Below, piece by piece: positions 1-8,317 of a stretch of DNA of 64,000 bases. Position 1 is the first letter of the stretch. Each line of letters opens with the position of its first letter. The stretch is from Nocardioides immobilis (lineage in GTDB: Bacteria > Actinomycetota > Actinomycetes > Propionibacteriales > Nocardioidaceae), in assembly GCF_003515065.1 (NCBI RefSeq), contig NZ_QXGH01000010.1:186001-250000 (forward strand). The letters are read 5' to 3'. A program made the position numbers and the translations under genes. Under the pieces are notes generated by a model. The model was not told the origin of the DNA, searched no databases, and worked only from the letters and a program-made list of their open reading frames with translations.

Positions 1-282
1 GGCTTCACCCGCCGGGAGCGGAGCGCCGCTGCGGTGCCGGAGACGGTCGCCCCGGACCCGGGGACCGACGCGCTCGACGCTGCCCTCGTGGCCGCCCTCG
101 GGGACCTGCCGCCGCGGATGCGCGCCGCCGTCGTGCTGCGGCACGTCCACGACCTGTCCGTCGACGACACCGCCCACGCTCTCGGCTGCACCACCGGCAC
201 CGTCAAGAGCCAGACCGCCCGCGGCCTCGACAAGCTCCGCGCCGCCCTCGCCGTACCCACCCTCGAAGGAGACCCCCGATGA
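1..282 (+). CDS. RNA polymerase sigma factor, ECF/SigE-like, 3' part
   Basis: The reading frame is open from the first base, so the true start lies upstream of the window and only the last 93 residues are present. They contain sigma region 4: a helix-turn-helix with LPPRMRAAVVLRHVHDLSV, followed by a TVKSQTARGLDKLR recognition helix, which would contact the -35 element. The product would direct RNA polymerase to a small regulon. The stop codon overlaps the start of the next gene by 4 bases (ATGA), so the two are probably co-translated. Its partner gene encodes a membrane-anchored protein, as is common for ECF sigma/anti-sigma pairs. Family assignment is firm; the exact subgroup is not. Confidence 0.85.
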   Translation, partial: GFTRRERSAAAVPETVAPDPGTDALDAALVAALGDLPPRMRAAVVLRHVHDLSVDDTAHALGCTTGTVKSQTARGLDKLRAALAVPTLEGDPR

Positions 283-929
283 ACGACCTGATCGACCGCC
301 TCGCCCGCCTCGACGGCACCGCCTCGACCCCGAGCGAGAGCGTCGTCTCCGGCGACCTCGCGCGGGCCCACTCCGCGCTGGGCCGGCGCCGCCGTACCCG
401 CGCGGCCATGGCCGGCACCGGACTCACCCTCGGCCTCGGCGCGGCGCTGGGCGTGGTGACCGTCATCGACAACGACGCCGACCCCCGGCCGGCGACGACG
501 CCGTCGGACTCCGGTCGTCAGGAGGCGGGCTCCCTCGATCTGGTCGACTACACCGGGAAGCAGCCGGAAGGCTTCGAGCTCGCCAAGGTGCCAGCGGGCT
601 ACGTCCTGCAGGGCTCCGACGCCTACGTGCTCACGCTCGCGGCCTCCGGCGACGACACCCACCCGCTCGACTTCGAGAACAAGGTCGTCATCATGCTCGA
701 GTCGCAGGACGCCGCCCAGGAGCTCGGTGCTGGCCAGGACGTCACCATCAACGGTGAGCCGGGCGTGCTCGAGACGAACGGGGAGGGGACCCGCATCCTG
801 CGCTGGTTCCAGGGCGAGCACCTGGTGATGGTCCAGGTCTGGGAAGGCATCGACCTCGCCGACGACCAGGTCGTCGAGCTCGCTGAGGGCATCACCGTCT
901 CCGGCGACGTCGAGGCCGGCGTCGGCTGA
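279..929 (+). CDS. membrane-anchored protein, probable partner of the upstream sigma factor
   Basis: 216 residues. A cytoplasmic N-terminus of about 40 residues ends in a basic GRRRRTR run, followed by one transmembrane helix at roughly residues 46-67 and an extracytoplasmic domain of about 145 residues. The arrangement (short cytoplasmic arm, single helix, external domain) and translational coupling to the sigma factor suggest an anti-sigma or sigma-regulating role, but I see no HxxxCxxC zinc motif, so this is inference from position. The external domain has no motif I recognise. The gene ends 5 bases from the stop of the convergent methyltransferase gene. Confidence 0.75.
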   Translation: MNDLIDRLARLDGTASTPSESVVSGDLARAHSALGRRRRTRAAMAGTGLTLGLGAALGVVTVIDNDADPRPATTPSDSGRQEAGSLDLVDYTGKQPEGFELAKVPAGYVLQGSDAYVLTLAASGDDTHPLDFENKVVIMLESQDAAQELGAGQDVTINGEPGVLETNGEGTRILRWFQGEHLVMVQVWEGIDLADDQVVELAEGITVSGDVEAGVG

Positions 930-934
930 GCCGG

Positions 935-1561
935 TCAGTCCTCGATGAGGGGCACGAACAGGTAGCGCCCGTGCTTCTCCACGACCGGCCCCTCCGGCGT
1001 GAGCACCACCCGGTGCATGACGCCCTCGACCGGCGCCACCAGCACCCCGCCGATTGTGAGCTGCTCGAGCAGCCGGTGCGGCACCGTCTCCGCCGTCGCC
1101 GACACCAGCACCCGGTCGTACGGCGCACCCGCCGGCCACCCGAGGACCCCCGGCTCGGCCTCGAACACGCTGACGGGCGAAAATTGCGATAGTCCCTGAC
1201 GTTCCTGTCGTGGATCGAGCCGATCGGCGACAGATTCGTCAGGGACTATCCCGGCGAGCGACGCCCGACTGAGCTCCACGAGCTCGGGGATCCGTTCGAC
1301 GCCGACCACGGAGCCGGTGGGGCCGACGAGGTAGGCGAGCAGGGCGGTGGTCCAGCCGGAGCCGGACCCCACGTCGAGGACCCGGTCGCCCGGCCGGGGC
1401 TCGAGCAGCGCGAGCATGTTGCGGACCGTGGTGGGCTGGCTGTTGGTCACGCCGTACCCGATGTCGAGCGCCTGGTCGAGGTGCGCGAAGCGGTGCTGCC
1501 GGGCGGGGAGGAAGTCGCGGCGGGGGACCGCCGCGAACGCCTCGTCGACCCGAGGATCCAT
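935..1561 (-). CDS. pcm: protein-L-isoaspartate O-methyltransferase with in-frame insertion
   Basis: 208 residues from the ATG at 1561 (MDPRVDEAFAAVPR), which follows the DUF2277 stop by two bases. The enzyme methylates isoaspartyl residues in damaged proteins using S-adenosylmethionine. The SAM-binding motif VLDVGSGSGW is near residue 77, the family signature GYGVTNSQPTTV lies upstream of it, and PYDRVLVSATAETVP marks the C-terminal half of the fold. Between LAG and VSVFEAEPGVLGWP the protein carries about 21 extra residues that relatives would not be expected to have. They are encoded by a palindromic DNA segment (1188-1250). The insertion keeps the frame, so the enzyme may still work, with an extra surface loop. 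Confidence 0.88.
   Translation of the reverse strand: MDPRVDEAFAAVPRRDFLPARQHRFAHLDQALDIGYGVTNSQPTTVRNMLALLEPRPGDRVLDVGSGSGWTTALLAYLVGPTGSVVGVERIPELVELSRASLAGIVPDESVADRLDPRQERQGLSQFSPVSVFEAEPGVLGWPAGAPYDRVLVSATAETVPHRLLEQLTIGGVLVAPVEGVMHRVVLTPEGPVVEKHGRYLFVPLIED
1188..1250. repeat. 63-bp palindromic insertion inside pcm
   Basis: Perfect 13-base inverted repeats (GATAGTCCCTGAC at 1188-1200 and its complement at 1238-1250) enclose further nested complementary pairs, CTGTCG/CGACAG (1205-1210 and 1228-1233) and ATCG/CGAT. The whole unit can therefore fold into one long hairpin. It is 63 bases, exactly 21 codons, and adds an in-frame segment to the methyltransferase. It looks like a small mobile palindromic element that tolerates insertion into genes. 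Confidence 0.75.
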
Positions 1562-1563
1562 GA

Positions 1564-1830
1564 TCAGCCGTAGCGGAGCTTGGCCCGCTCCCGCGCCTTG
1601 GCGGCCTCGACCTCGCGGTCCTTCGGTGGCGCGGCGGTCACCAGCGCCTCCAACAGGTGTTGCGTCGCGTGCGCGACCTCGTGGACGGCCCGGTCGAACG
1701 CTTCCTGGTTGGCCTGCGACGGCTTGGTCGTCCCGCTCACCTTCCGCACGTACTGCAGCGCGGCCGCGGTGACCTCGTCCGTCGTCGCCGGCGGCTCGAA
1801 GTTGTGGAGGACCCGGATGTTGCGACACAT
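1564..1830 (-). CDS. DUF2277 family protein
   Basis: 88 residues. The N-terminus MCRNIRVLHNFEPPAT and the following EVTAAALQYVRKVSG match the strongly conserved opening of DUF2277, a small actinobacterial family of unknown function. The full length agrees with the family. The gene lies directly upstream of the methyltransferase on the same strand with a two-base gap, so the pair is probably one transcript. No catalytic motif is apparent beyond the conserved N-terminal Cys-Arg-Asn. Confidence 0.9.
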   Translation of the reverse strand: MCRNIRVLHNFEPPATTDEVTAAALQYVRKVSGTTKPSQANQEAFDRAVHEVAHATQHLLEALVTAAPPKDREVEAAKARERAKLRYG

Positions 1831-1849
1831 ACGTCGAGCGTACGCCGCA

Positions 1850-3961
1850 CTACCGACGGTCGCGCAGGTCGAAGAACTCCACGTCCTCCCCGGTGACCAG
1901 CACGACCCGCCCGTCCGGCAGGGGCACGGCGCGCACCTCGTCGACGTCGTCGCCGTACTCCACCTGGACCATCCGGTTGCGCAGCTCGCCGTCCTCGATC
2001 CGCACCACCGACAGGTAGCCGACCCGGCTGCGGCGGTGATCCTGGACGACGGTGAGGAAGGTGCGGTGGTCGTTGATGAAGGTGAACGTCCGCGGGTCGG
2101 CGCCGGCCAGCGCCTCGGTGCCGGGGGCGTAGTGCTGGACGTCCATCCGGTGCACGTTCTTCAGGTCCGCGACGTTGAACAGGCCGGCCTGGGCGCCCCA
2201 GTGACCGCCGCCCACGGGACCCTCGCCGATGCCGACGAGGCGCTTCGGCCCGAGCGGGTGGAGGTACGACGAGAAGCCCGGGATCTCGAGCTTCGCGATC
2301 AGGCTCGGCTTCTTGACGTTGGTCAGGTCGACGGCCCACAGCGGGTCCCGCTGACGGAAGGTCACCAGGATCGCGAGCCCGTCGAACCAGCGCACGGACG
2401 TGAGGTCCTCGTTGTGCCCGAGCCCGTCGAGCCGGCCGATCTCGACCAGGTCCTGCCCGTCCCGCTCGAGGGTGACGACCGAGTTGAAGTTCCCGGTCTC
2501 CGAGGTGGGGGTGACCGCGGTCCGCAGCACGCCGCCGGCCTCGTCCATCGCCCACCGGTCCTCGATCGCGCCCTCGACCTCGCCGGAGGCGACGTGGGTG
2601 GCGCGGGTGCCGTCGAGCTTGAAGTCGAACAGGTAGGTCTCGCCGCCCTTGACGCTCGGCAGGATGCGCGAGCCGATGCACTCCCAGCACTCGAAGCCGT
2701 TGCCCCAGCTCGGGCTCGCGGCGAGGTAGAGGTGGTCGACCGACTCGTAGGCGATGTCGGTCGCGCCGGCCAGCCCGATCGCGTCGACGTCGGCGGGCGC
2801 GGCGGCGTCGAAGCCGACCACGCTCACCGTGTCGAGCGCGAGCTCGTCCGACGGGATCGCCACGTTGGTGCAGTCGAGCAGCTGTGCGGGGTCCTCGCTG
2901 TCCGCGGCGATCGTCGGCAGCCAGTCCTCGATCGACGACTTCTCGACCTTGTCGCGATTCTGCTGGAGCGCCGCGCGCTGGCCACGCCCCTTGCCGGGGT
3001 GCACGAACCCGAGGTCCGGCAGTCCGCTGGACAGCACCAGTCGTACGGCGTCGCCGTGCTGCCGCGCCGACAGCAGCCGCGCGTCGTACGCCACGTCGTC
3101 GACGACCTCCGGCGCCGCCCGGTCAGCGAGCGACACGGTCATGACGCGGGTGCCGAGCCGCGGGCCGACGCCGTACGACGTGCGCTCGCGCGCCGCCTTC
3201 TCGTCGATCCCGACCGCGACCACCGTGTCGCCGGCGAGCATGATCTCGCCCTCCTCCAGGCCGGGCAGGTCGACCGAGGAGAGGCGGTCGGTCTGGTCGC
3301 CGGTGACGTCGTAGACGACGAGCTCGTCGTCGTCGAGCCGCAGCAGCAGCTCGCCGTCGGTCTTGACCAGGTCGGGCTCATCGACGCCGAGCTCCTGGAC
3401 GTTGGTGCCGGTGTCGCTGTTCTCCTGGCGCGTCGTCGTCGGTGCCATCTTGTAGGTGCTGAGTCCCTCAGTCCTCCCGGGCGCCCCGTCGATCGCGCCT
3501 CGCTGGTTCACCAGCGCGCCGCTCAGCTCGTCGATGCCGTTGAAGTCCCCCAGGTCCCGGTCGAGGGTGTGGAGAGCGTTCCCCCAGTACGGGTTGTAGG
3601 GCGACTCCCAGCCCCACGCCGTGACCAGCCCGAGCCCGCGGTCGACGTAGGCGTCGAGCAGCTCGTCGCACGACGCCGCCGCCTCCAGGTCGGCCTGGAA
3701 CGCGACGTGCGTCGGGTCGGCGCCGCCATCGGCGCCGTTGTCCGCGTCGGACCCGCCGCCGCCCTCGACGAGGGTGCCGGCCAGGAACGCGCCGACGATG
3801 CCGGTGGCGATGCCCGCGGTCAGCAGCGGCTTCAGCAGGAAGCGCCGCTTCCCGGAGCCGCCGCCGGCGGCGCGCTCGGCCTTGCGGCCCGCGCGCAGGA
3901 TGTCGTGGGTGGGCGCCTTGCCGACGGGCAGGTCGTCCCACAGGTCTTCGAGGTCGGTCAT
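1850..3961 (-). CDS. beta-propeller domain-containing membrane/secreted protein
   Basis: 703 residues. A cytoplasmic N-terminus (MTDLEDLWDDLPVGKAPTHDIL) precedes one transmembrane helix at about residues 42-62, and the rest would be outside the membrane. The long external part resembles the actinobacterial C-terminal beta-propeller family: repeated blocks such as LLRLDDDELVVYDVTGDQ, DTVVAVGIDE and VLVTGEDVEFFDLRD look like blades of a propeller. Its ligand is unknown. The start overlaps the stop of the sigma-factor gene by 4 bases, so the two form an operon, and the N-terminal arm may act as an anti-sigma segment for that factor. That regulatory role is inference. Confidence 0.82.
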   Translation of the reverse strand: MTDLEDLWDDLPVGKAPTHDILRAGRKAERAAGGGSGKRRFLLKPLLTAGIATGIVGAFLAGTLVEGGGGSDADNGADGGADPTHVAFQADLEAAASCDELLDAYVDRGLGLVTAWGWESPYNPYWGNALHTLDRDLGDFNGIDELSGALVNQRGAIDGAPGRTEGLSTYKMAPTTTRQENSDTGTNVQELGVDEPDLVKTDGELLLRLDDDELVVYDVTGDQTDRLSSVDLPGLEEGEIMLAGDTVVAVGIDEKAARERTSYGVGPRLGTRVMTVSLADRAAPEVVDDVAYDARLLSARQHGDAVRLVLSSGLPDLGFVHPGKGRGQRAALQQNRDKVEKSSIEDWLPTIAADSEDPAQLLDCTNVAIPSDELALDTVSVVGFDAAAPADVDAIGLAGATDIAYESVDHLYLAASPSWGNGFECWECIGSRILPSVKGGETYLFDFKLDGTRATHVASGEVEGAIEDRWAMDEAGGVLRTAVTPTSETGNFNSVVTLERDGQDLVEIGRLDGLGHNEDLTSVRWFDGLAILVTFRQRDPLWAVDLTNVKKPSLIAKLEIPGFSSYLHPLGPKRLVGIGEGPVGGGHWGAQAGLFNVADLKNVHRMDVQHYAPGTEALAGADPRTFTFINDHRTFLTVVQDHRRSRVGYLSVVRIEDGELRNRMVQVEYGDDVDEVRAVPLPDGRVVLVTGEDVEFFDLRDRR

Positions 3962-4494
3962 CGCGACGCCCCTCCACTCAGGTCGAGGATGTGGTCGTTC
4001 GCAGCCAGCTGGGCCAGGGACCGGGACAACCGGCTCTTCACGGTGCCCGCCGGCACCCCCAGAACGTCGGCGGTCTGTCGCTCGGTGAGCTGCACGAAGT
4101 AGCGCAGAACCACGACGTCGCGGTTCGGCTTGGTGAGGCAGCCGAGCGCGCGGTGCACGGCGTCGGCGGTCGCAACGGCGTCGGTGCCGTCACCCACCGA
4201 GGTCTGCAGTGACCCAGGACCGCCGTCCGCGAGCTCACCGGTCGCCGCCCGGTCCTTCCACCACCGGCTGCGGCGGTTGTCCCGCAGGCAGTTGAGGAGC
4301 ATCCGGTAGACGTAGGCGTCCCGGTTGTCCGCGCTGCTCACCTTGTCCCAGCCCGTGTAGCACCGGACGAGCGTGGTCTGGGCGAGGTCCTCCGCCTCGT
4401 GCGGCAGGGCCCCGAGGAACACGGCGGCCCGGACCAACGTGCGCCATGCCTGCTCCACGTAGGCGGCGTACTCCGCCTCGGTGTCTCGATCCAC
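3958..4494 (-). CDS. SigE-family RNA polymerase sigma factor
   Basis: 178 residues from the GTG at 4494 (VDRDTEAEYAAYVEQAW). An ATG at 4608 would give 216 residues, but the extra N-terminus is unlike the family and would overlap the divergent gene. Region 2 includes EAEDLAQTTLVRCYTGWDKV with RDAYVYRMLLNCLRDNRRSRWW. Region 4 includes LTERQTADVLGVPAGTVKSRLSRSLAQL. This is a typical SigE-family (ECF) factor. It is coupled to the beta-propeller protein gene, whose cytoplasmic tail may control it. The divergent region 4495-4595 should contain the promoters of this operon and of the reductase gene. Confidence 0.88.
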   Translation of the reverse strand: MDRDTEAEYAAYVEQAWRTLVRAAVFLGALPHEAEDLAQTTLVRCYTGWDKVSSADNRDAYVYRMLLNCLRDNRRSRWWKDRAATGELADGGPGSLQTSVGDGTDAVATADAVHRALGCLTKPNRDVVVLRYFVQLTERQTADVLGVPAGTVKSRLSRSLAQLAANDHILDLSGGASR

Positions 4495-4595
4495 GAACTC
4501 TCCGATGCCCGGATGTTGCTTGGTTGCTGACCGTATGACGGAACTACGACCCAGGGAGGTTCCATCGGGATCCGGGTCGGTGCAACGATGCGCGG

Positions 4596-5780
4596 ATGGC
4601 TCAGTCATCTGACTCCCCGCGCACCTACGACCTCGTCCTCCTCGGAGCCACCGGCTTCACCGGCGGGCTGACCGCCGACTACCTGGCCGCCCACGCGCCG
4701 GACGGCCTGCGCTGGGCGATCGCCGGCCGCAGCAAGGAGAAGCTGGAGCAGGTGCGCGACCGGCTCGGCGCTGATGTCGACCTCGTCGTCGTGGACTCCT
4801 CCGACGAGGCCGGGCTGCGCGACATGGCCGCGTCGACCAAGGTGGTCGCGACCACCGTCGGCCCCTACCTCGAGTACGGCGGCCCGCTCGTCGCAGCCTG
4901 CGCTCAGGAGGGCACCGACTACCTCGACCTCACCGGCGAGCCGGAGTTCGTCGACCGGATGTACGTCGACCACCAGGCGACCGCCGAGGCCAGCGGCGCC
5001 CGGCTCGTGCACGCCTGCGGCTTCGACTCGATCCCGCACGACATCGGCGCGTACTTCACGATCCAGCAGCTCGCCGACGCGGCGGGTGGCGAGATCACGG
5101 CACCGGTGACGATGCGGGGCGTGGTCCGCTCCAACGGGACGTTCTCCGGCGGCACCTTCCACTCGGCGCTCAACGCGTTCGCGCGGGCGAAGCAGATGCG
5201 CGACGCGATGCAGGCCCGCAAGCGGGTCGAGCCGCGACCTGAGGGCCGGCGCTCGAAGGCGGTCGCGGGCAAGCCGGGGCGCGACAAGACCCTCGGCTAC
5301 TGGCTGCTGCCGCTGCCGACGATCGACCCGTTCGTCGTGGCCCGCAGCGGCGCGGCGCTGCCGTGGTACGGACCGGACTTCCGCTACTCACACTTCGCCG
5401 GCACCAAGACGCTCCGGTACGCCGGCGGCGGTATGGCGGGCGCCGGCGCGATCGCGGTCGCCGCGCAGATCCCGCCCGTCCGCAACCTGCTGAAGAAGCG
5501 GGTGCCGCAGGGCAGCGGTCCGTCGGCGGGGCGCCGCGAGAAGTCGTGGTTCACCGTCGAGTTCGTCGGCGAGACCGACGGAACCACCGTCCGCACCAAG
5601 GTGAGCGGAGGCGACCCGGGCTACACCGAGACCGCGAAGATGCTGGCCGAGGCGGCGCTGTGCCTGGCGCTGGACGACAACCCGCCCACGGCCGGCCAGG
5701 TGACCACCGCGCAGGCCATGGGCGACGCGCTGCTGGCGCGGCTGCAGGCGGCAGGTATCACCTTCGAGCGGATCTCCTGA
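4596..5780 (+). CDS. saccharopine dehydrogenase-like NAD(P)-binding reductase
   Basis: 394 residues. The N-terminal Rossmann motif LVLLGATGFTGGLTADYL and the following AGRSKEKLEQV are characteristic of the saccharopine dehydrogenase NADP-binding family, including mycobacterial trans-acting enoyl reductases. HACGFDSIPHDIGAY and the GGTFHSALN segment are typical of this subgroup, which has been linked to lipid modification rather than lysine metabolism. The substrate cannot be read from sequence. The gene is monocistronic and divergent from the sigma-factor operon. Confidence 0.88.
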   Translation: MAQSSDSPRTYDLVLLGATGFTGGLTADYLAAHAPDGLRWAIAGRSKEKLEQVRDRLGADVDLVVVDSSDEAGLRDMAASTKVVATTVGPYLEYGGPLVAACAQEGTDYLDLTGEPEFVDRMYVDHQATAEASGARLVHACGFDSIPHDIGAYFTIQQLADAAGGEITAPVTMRGVVRSNGTFSGGTFHSALNAFARAKQMRDAMQARKRVEPRPEGRRSKAVAGKPGRDKTLGYWLLPLPTIDPFVVARSGAALPWYGPDFRYSHFAGTKTLRYAGGGMAGAGAIAVAAQIPPVRNLLKKRVPQGSGPSAGRREKSWFTVEFVGETDGTTVRTKVSGGDPGYTETAKMLAEAALCLALDDNPPTAGQVTTAQAMGDALLARLQAAGITFERIS

Positions 5781-6236
5781 TCACCGGACGCCTTCGGCCG
5801 CCCACAGACCGGCCGGATCCACCGCGCGCTCGTTGGTGACGACGTCGAGCAGGTCCTGAGCAGAGTGGTGGTTGCCCCCGGTGGAGGCGGCCAGCATCGC
5901 TTCGGAGCCCTGCGACTCGTTGAAGGAGGAGGGGATGACGAGGAGGCAGTAGACGACCCGGTTCGACGTGGTCAGGTAGATGACCTTGGTGTCGTCCCGG
6001 GGGAAGTGCCCGACCTTCACGTAGCCGCGGCGTACGGCGACCCGCCTCGGCCGTGGCGCGTCGTCCCAGTCCGGGGCCGAGTAGAGCGCCCGTACGACGC
6101 GCCCGTGCTCGGCCGGGAACCCGTCGACGAGCTCGGCGAACTCGGTGGCGAAGTCGCGGCTGCGCGGCCACCACCCGCCGTCCAGCTTGTCCTGGCCGAC
6201 ACCGGTCGACCCCAGGCTGAGCCGTAGGCCCGTCAT
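5781..6236 (-). CDS. DUF5994 family protein (copy 1)
   Basis: 151 residues from the ATG at 6236 (MTGLRLSLGSTGVGQDKLDGGWWP). The GGWWPRSRDF motif near the N-terminus, followed by a central KVGHFPRDDTKVIYLTT and a short helical C-terminus, matches DUF5994, a small actinobacterial family of unknown function. Its start overlaps the stop of the neighbouring paralogue, so the two are co-transcribed. The two copies share the GGWWP motif, suggesting old duplication. Confidence 0.82.
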   Translation of the reverse strand: MTGLRLSLGSTGVGQDKLDGGWWPRSRDFATEFAELVDGFPAEHGRVVRALYSAPDWDDAPRPRRVAVRRGYVKVGHFPRDDTKVIYLTTSNRVVYCLLVIPSSFNESQGSEAMLAASTGGNHHSAQDLLDVVTNERAVDPAGLWAAEGVR

Positions 6237-6649
6237 CGGAGCGTCCCGTCGACCGGGAGCGCCGGGACCCGCTGCGGTCCCCGGAACGTGCTCATGAAGT
6301 CCATCCGCCGCCAGGTGGTGTGCGGGTTGCTGGCCTCGAGGAGGAGCTCGTCGGCGACGTCGGGGTCGGTGCCGTGGGGGACCAGCAGCAGCCGGCAGCT
6401 CGATCGATCGCTGAGGTTCAGGATCAGCGTGCGGGTGCGGTACTCGGTCGGGACGGCTGCCTCGCTCCGGTCCCAGTCGTCGTGCAGGAAGGCGTAGCTG
6501 ACGATCGACGGCCGGTCGGCCGGCCAGCGGCTGACCAGGTCGAGCAGCTCGTGGGACAGCTCGTGTCCGTCCGGCCACCAGCCGCCACCGTAGGGACGGT
6601 TCGTGTGGTCCTTCTGGAGGCGGAGATCGGGCGATGCGATGGCGGCCAT
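6233..6649 (-). CDS. DUF5994 family protein (copy 2)
   Basis: 138 residues from the ATG at 6649 (MAAIASPDLRLQKDHTNRPYGGGWWP). An upstream ATG at 6721 would add 24 unconserved residues. The GGGWWPDGHEL motif and the LILNLSDRSSCRLLLVP strand correspond to those of the downstream copy, with which it overlaps by 4 bases. The function is unknown. It is the last gene before the tRNA fragments that mark the edge of the accessory region. Confidence 0.8.
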   Translation of the reverse strand: MAAIASPDLRLQKDHTNRPYGGGWWPDGHELSHELLDLVSRWPADRPSIVSYAFLHDDWDRSEAAVPTEYRTRTLILNLSDRSSCRLLLVPHGTDPDVADELLLEASNPHTTWRRMDFMSTFRGPQRVPALPVDGTLR

Positions 6650-6760
6650 GACGGCCTCTCCCCGGTCGGCGATAAACCGCTGCCACCAATGTCGGGCTGC
6701 TGGAGCCGACCGTACTTCCAAGGTAGCACCGCAGGGGCTGTCGCCAGCCTTCGTTGGGTT

Positions 6761-6800
6761 CCCCCGGCCAGAGTCGAACTGGCGGGCCTTTCGCCTAGGC
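6761..6800 (-). other. tRNA-Arg-like 3'-end fragment (outer copy), att-like
   Basis: On the minus strand this reads as the variable loop, T-arm (GCCAG TTCGACT CTGGC) and acceptor strand of a tRNA. The first 24 bases (6761-6784) are identical to 6842-6865 in the inner copy. The anticodon arm is altered (GCCTAGGCG instead of CCTAAGCG) and no 5' half exists, so it is not a functional tRNA. It is best explained as a scar left by integration into the 3' end of a tRNA gene. Confidence 0.6.
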
Positions 6801-6839
6801 GGGGAGTCGGCTGCTCGCAGCCGTTCAGCTGTCCTCTTG

Positions 6840-6884
6840 TGCCCCCGGCCAGAGTCGAACTGGCGACCTTTCGCTTAGGAGGCT
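6840..6884 (-). other. tRNA-Arg(CCU)-like 3'-end fragment (inner copy), att-like
   Basis: On the minus strand it shows an anticodon loop with CCT (CTCCTAA context), a variable loop, a T-arm GCCAG TTCGACT CTGGC and an acceptor strand ending CGGGGGC plus a discriminator A. The 5' half (D-arm and first acceptor strand) is missing. It therefore looks like one attachment-site half of an element that integrates into tRNA-Arg(CCU). The second half is not found in the window. Confidence 0.65.
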
Positions 6885-7232
6885 GGCACTCAAATCGCGC
6901 TGACCTGCAGAGACACACCCCGAGGCCCCGGATTCGCACAGCTTTCGCACAAGCCGGGCTCTGGAGACGGTGCAGGCCGACGCACGTCCCCGGGATCGAT
7001 GCCACCGGATCGCTCGAGGCCGCCACGTGCAACATTCTGAAAGTCTCGCCGCCGACGGCCAAGATGTCGAGGAGGTCGCGGGCACCGCGCCTGGCTCACC
7101 CGCGGGCCCGAGGGGACCGTGATCCAGCTCGTCGGACCACGAGCGCGGTAGGTTGCTGCTGTGCTGACTCGTAAGCTTCCGCCAGTCAGGCCGTTTGAGG
7201 TGCGTCTTCGTCACCACCGGGAGGGCACTCCG

Positions 7233-7415
7233 ATGGCCGACGACGAGACCTACACCTGGGCCGGTCACGCGACCGACGAAGCTCACGCGGTGGTGCTCGC
7301 CAAACGAGCTGCCAGCGGCGACGGATGGGCGCCGGACGGACCGGTCGGATACCGCGTCGTCGAGACTGTCGGGTTCCTTCCTGTCGCGCACGAGTGGGTC
7401 GACCACGCCTCCTGA
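7233..7415 (+). CDS. small hypothetical protein
   Basis: 60 residues (MADDETYTWAGHATDEAHAV...). The ATG at 7233 is preceded by a purine-rich GGGAGGG 9-15 bases upstream, a good ribosome-binding site, which is the main reason to accept it over a longer upstream start. The sequence is acidic and contains no membrane segment or motif I recognise. It is the first gene inside the accessory region after the tRNA fragments. Confidence 0.55.
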   Translation: MADDETYTWAGHATDEAHAVVLAKRAASGDGWAPDGPVGYRVVETVGFLPVAHEWVDHAS

Positions 7416-8317
7416 GTGAAGTAGCCGGCTACGACCGACTTTGTGGTTCGAGCGCGCCGCCGATCAGGGTGCCGAGCGTCGCGCACTGAGGCCCGTGCGT
7501 CGTTGGCGGTATGACCAGCTTCGGTGATCGCACGGTCACGCCACCCTCCTTGCGCGATAGATCCTGGTCTGGCTTCCGCTGGTGTGAACGCGTTGTGGCG
7601 CCCGACAGTTCGAGTGGCTTCAGAGTCCGTCGGAACGCAACGAAACCAGGCGCCGACTGACTCGCGGGCCGTTCGGGGCCACCGACGAGGTGACTTGCGA
7701 CGCCGCTTGCCACCGACCCACCGATGTCGGTCCGACGGCCCTCACGGTGATCCCAAGAGGCTTAGAGCAAGCACTCCAACGACAAGAGCTGAGCCGATCG
7801 AGTGAGCGCTCCAGGGCTGGCTCGGTTGACGTGTGCCATGCGACCAGTTCAGTTCCAACAAGTATCGGTCGCAGTGATCGCACAGGACGCCCTCCTCGAC
7901 CTTGTAGGACAGCGGGCCTCGTGCGGGTTCGCCTCGGACCCTGCAACGGGAGGAACAGACGGTGACTGCAACGCACCCGTCTGAGCCGCGCTCCATTAGA
8001 ACCAGAGAAGTGTCGGCCGTGGCCGCAGCCACCCCAGCGTCCATGGAAGGCAGGCGCGGCGCGTCAACGGTTAGGGACAGCCGAGGGCATCGCCGCGTCC
8101 AACGCGAGATCCCCCTCAAACCTGAGAGTCGCGACGGCGCGACCACCGCCAGGAATACGCGGAGCGCCGTCGGCATCTCAGCGAGTCGGTTCATTTCGAA
8201 CGGGAGGTGGACCGACTCACCTCAGGATTCATGCCTGTGGATAACTGCCTTTCGCCCACGAAGCGGCATACCCTCAGGAGGAAAACGCACGGACGATCAC
8301 TCGGGAGGTCGGTGCTA
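7416..8317. other. gene-poor stretch
   Basis: About 900 bases with no open frame that I can defend. Frames on both strands are short, overlapping and of mixed composition. One minus-strand frame contains a Cys-x-x-Cys pair (LCDHCDRYLLELNW), but it lacks a convincing start and context. A DnaA-box-like TGTGGATAAC occurs at 8236-8245 just before the lipoprotein gene. A single copy is not evidence of an origin. The promoter of the pilus operon should lie in its last 100 bases. Confidence 0.5.

Noticed and set aside
1580..4102. Very long + strand open frame opposite the beta-propeller and DUF2277 genes
   Set aside because: It is antisense to well-supported genes, is rich in Val, Asp, Glu and Arg in the manner of high-GC shadow frames, and contains no motif.
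6840..6884. Functional tRNA gene at the left edge
   Set aside because: Only the anticodon-to-acceptor half is present; no D-arm or 5' acceptor strand can be found on either side.
7742..8194. Minus-strand frame with LCDHCDRYLLELNW as a zinc-finger gene
   Set aside because: No ribosome site, poor start, mixed composition and overlap with equally weak frames; not enough to annotate.
8236..8245. DnaA-box-like TGTGGATAAC as an origin
   Set aside because: A single box without AT-rich region, further boxes or an initiator gene is expected by chance.
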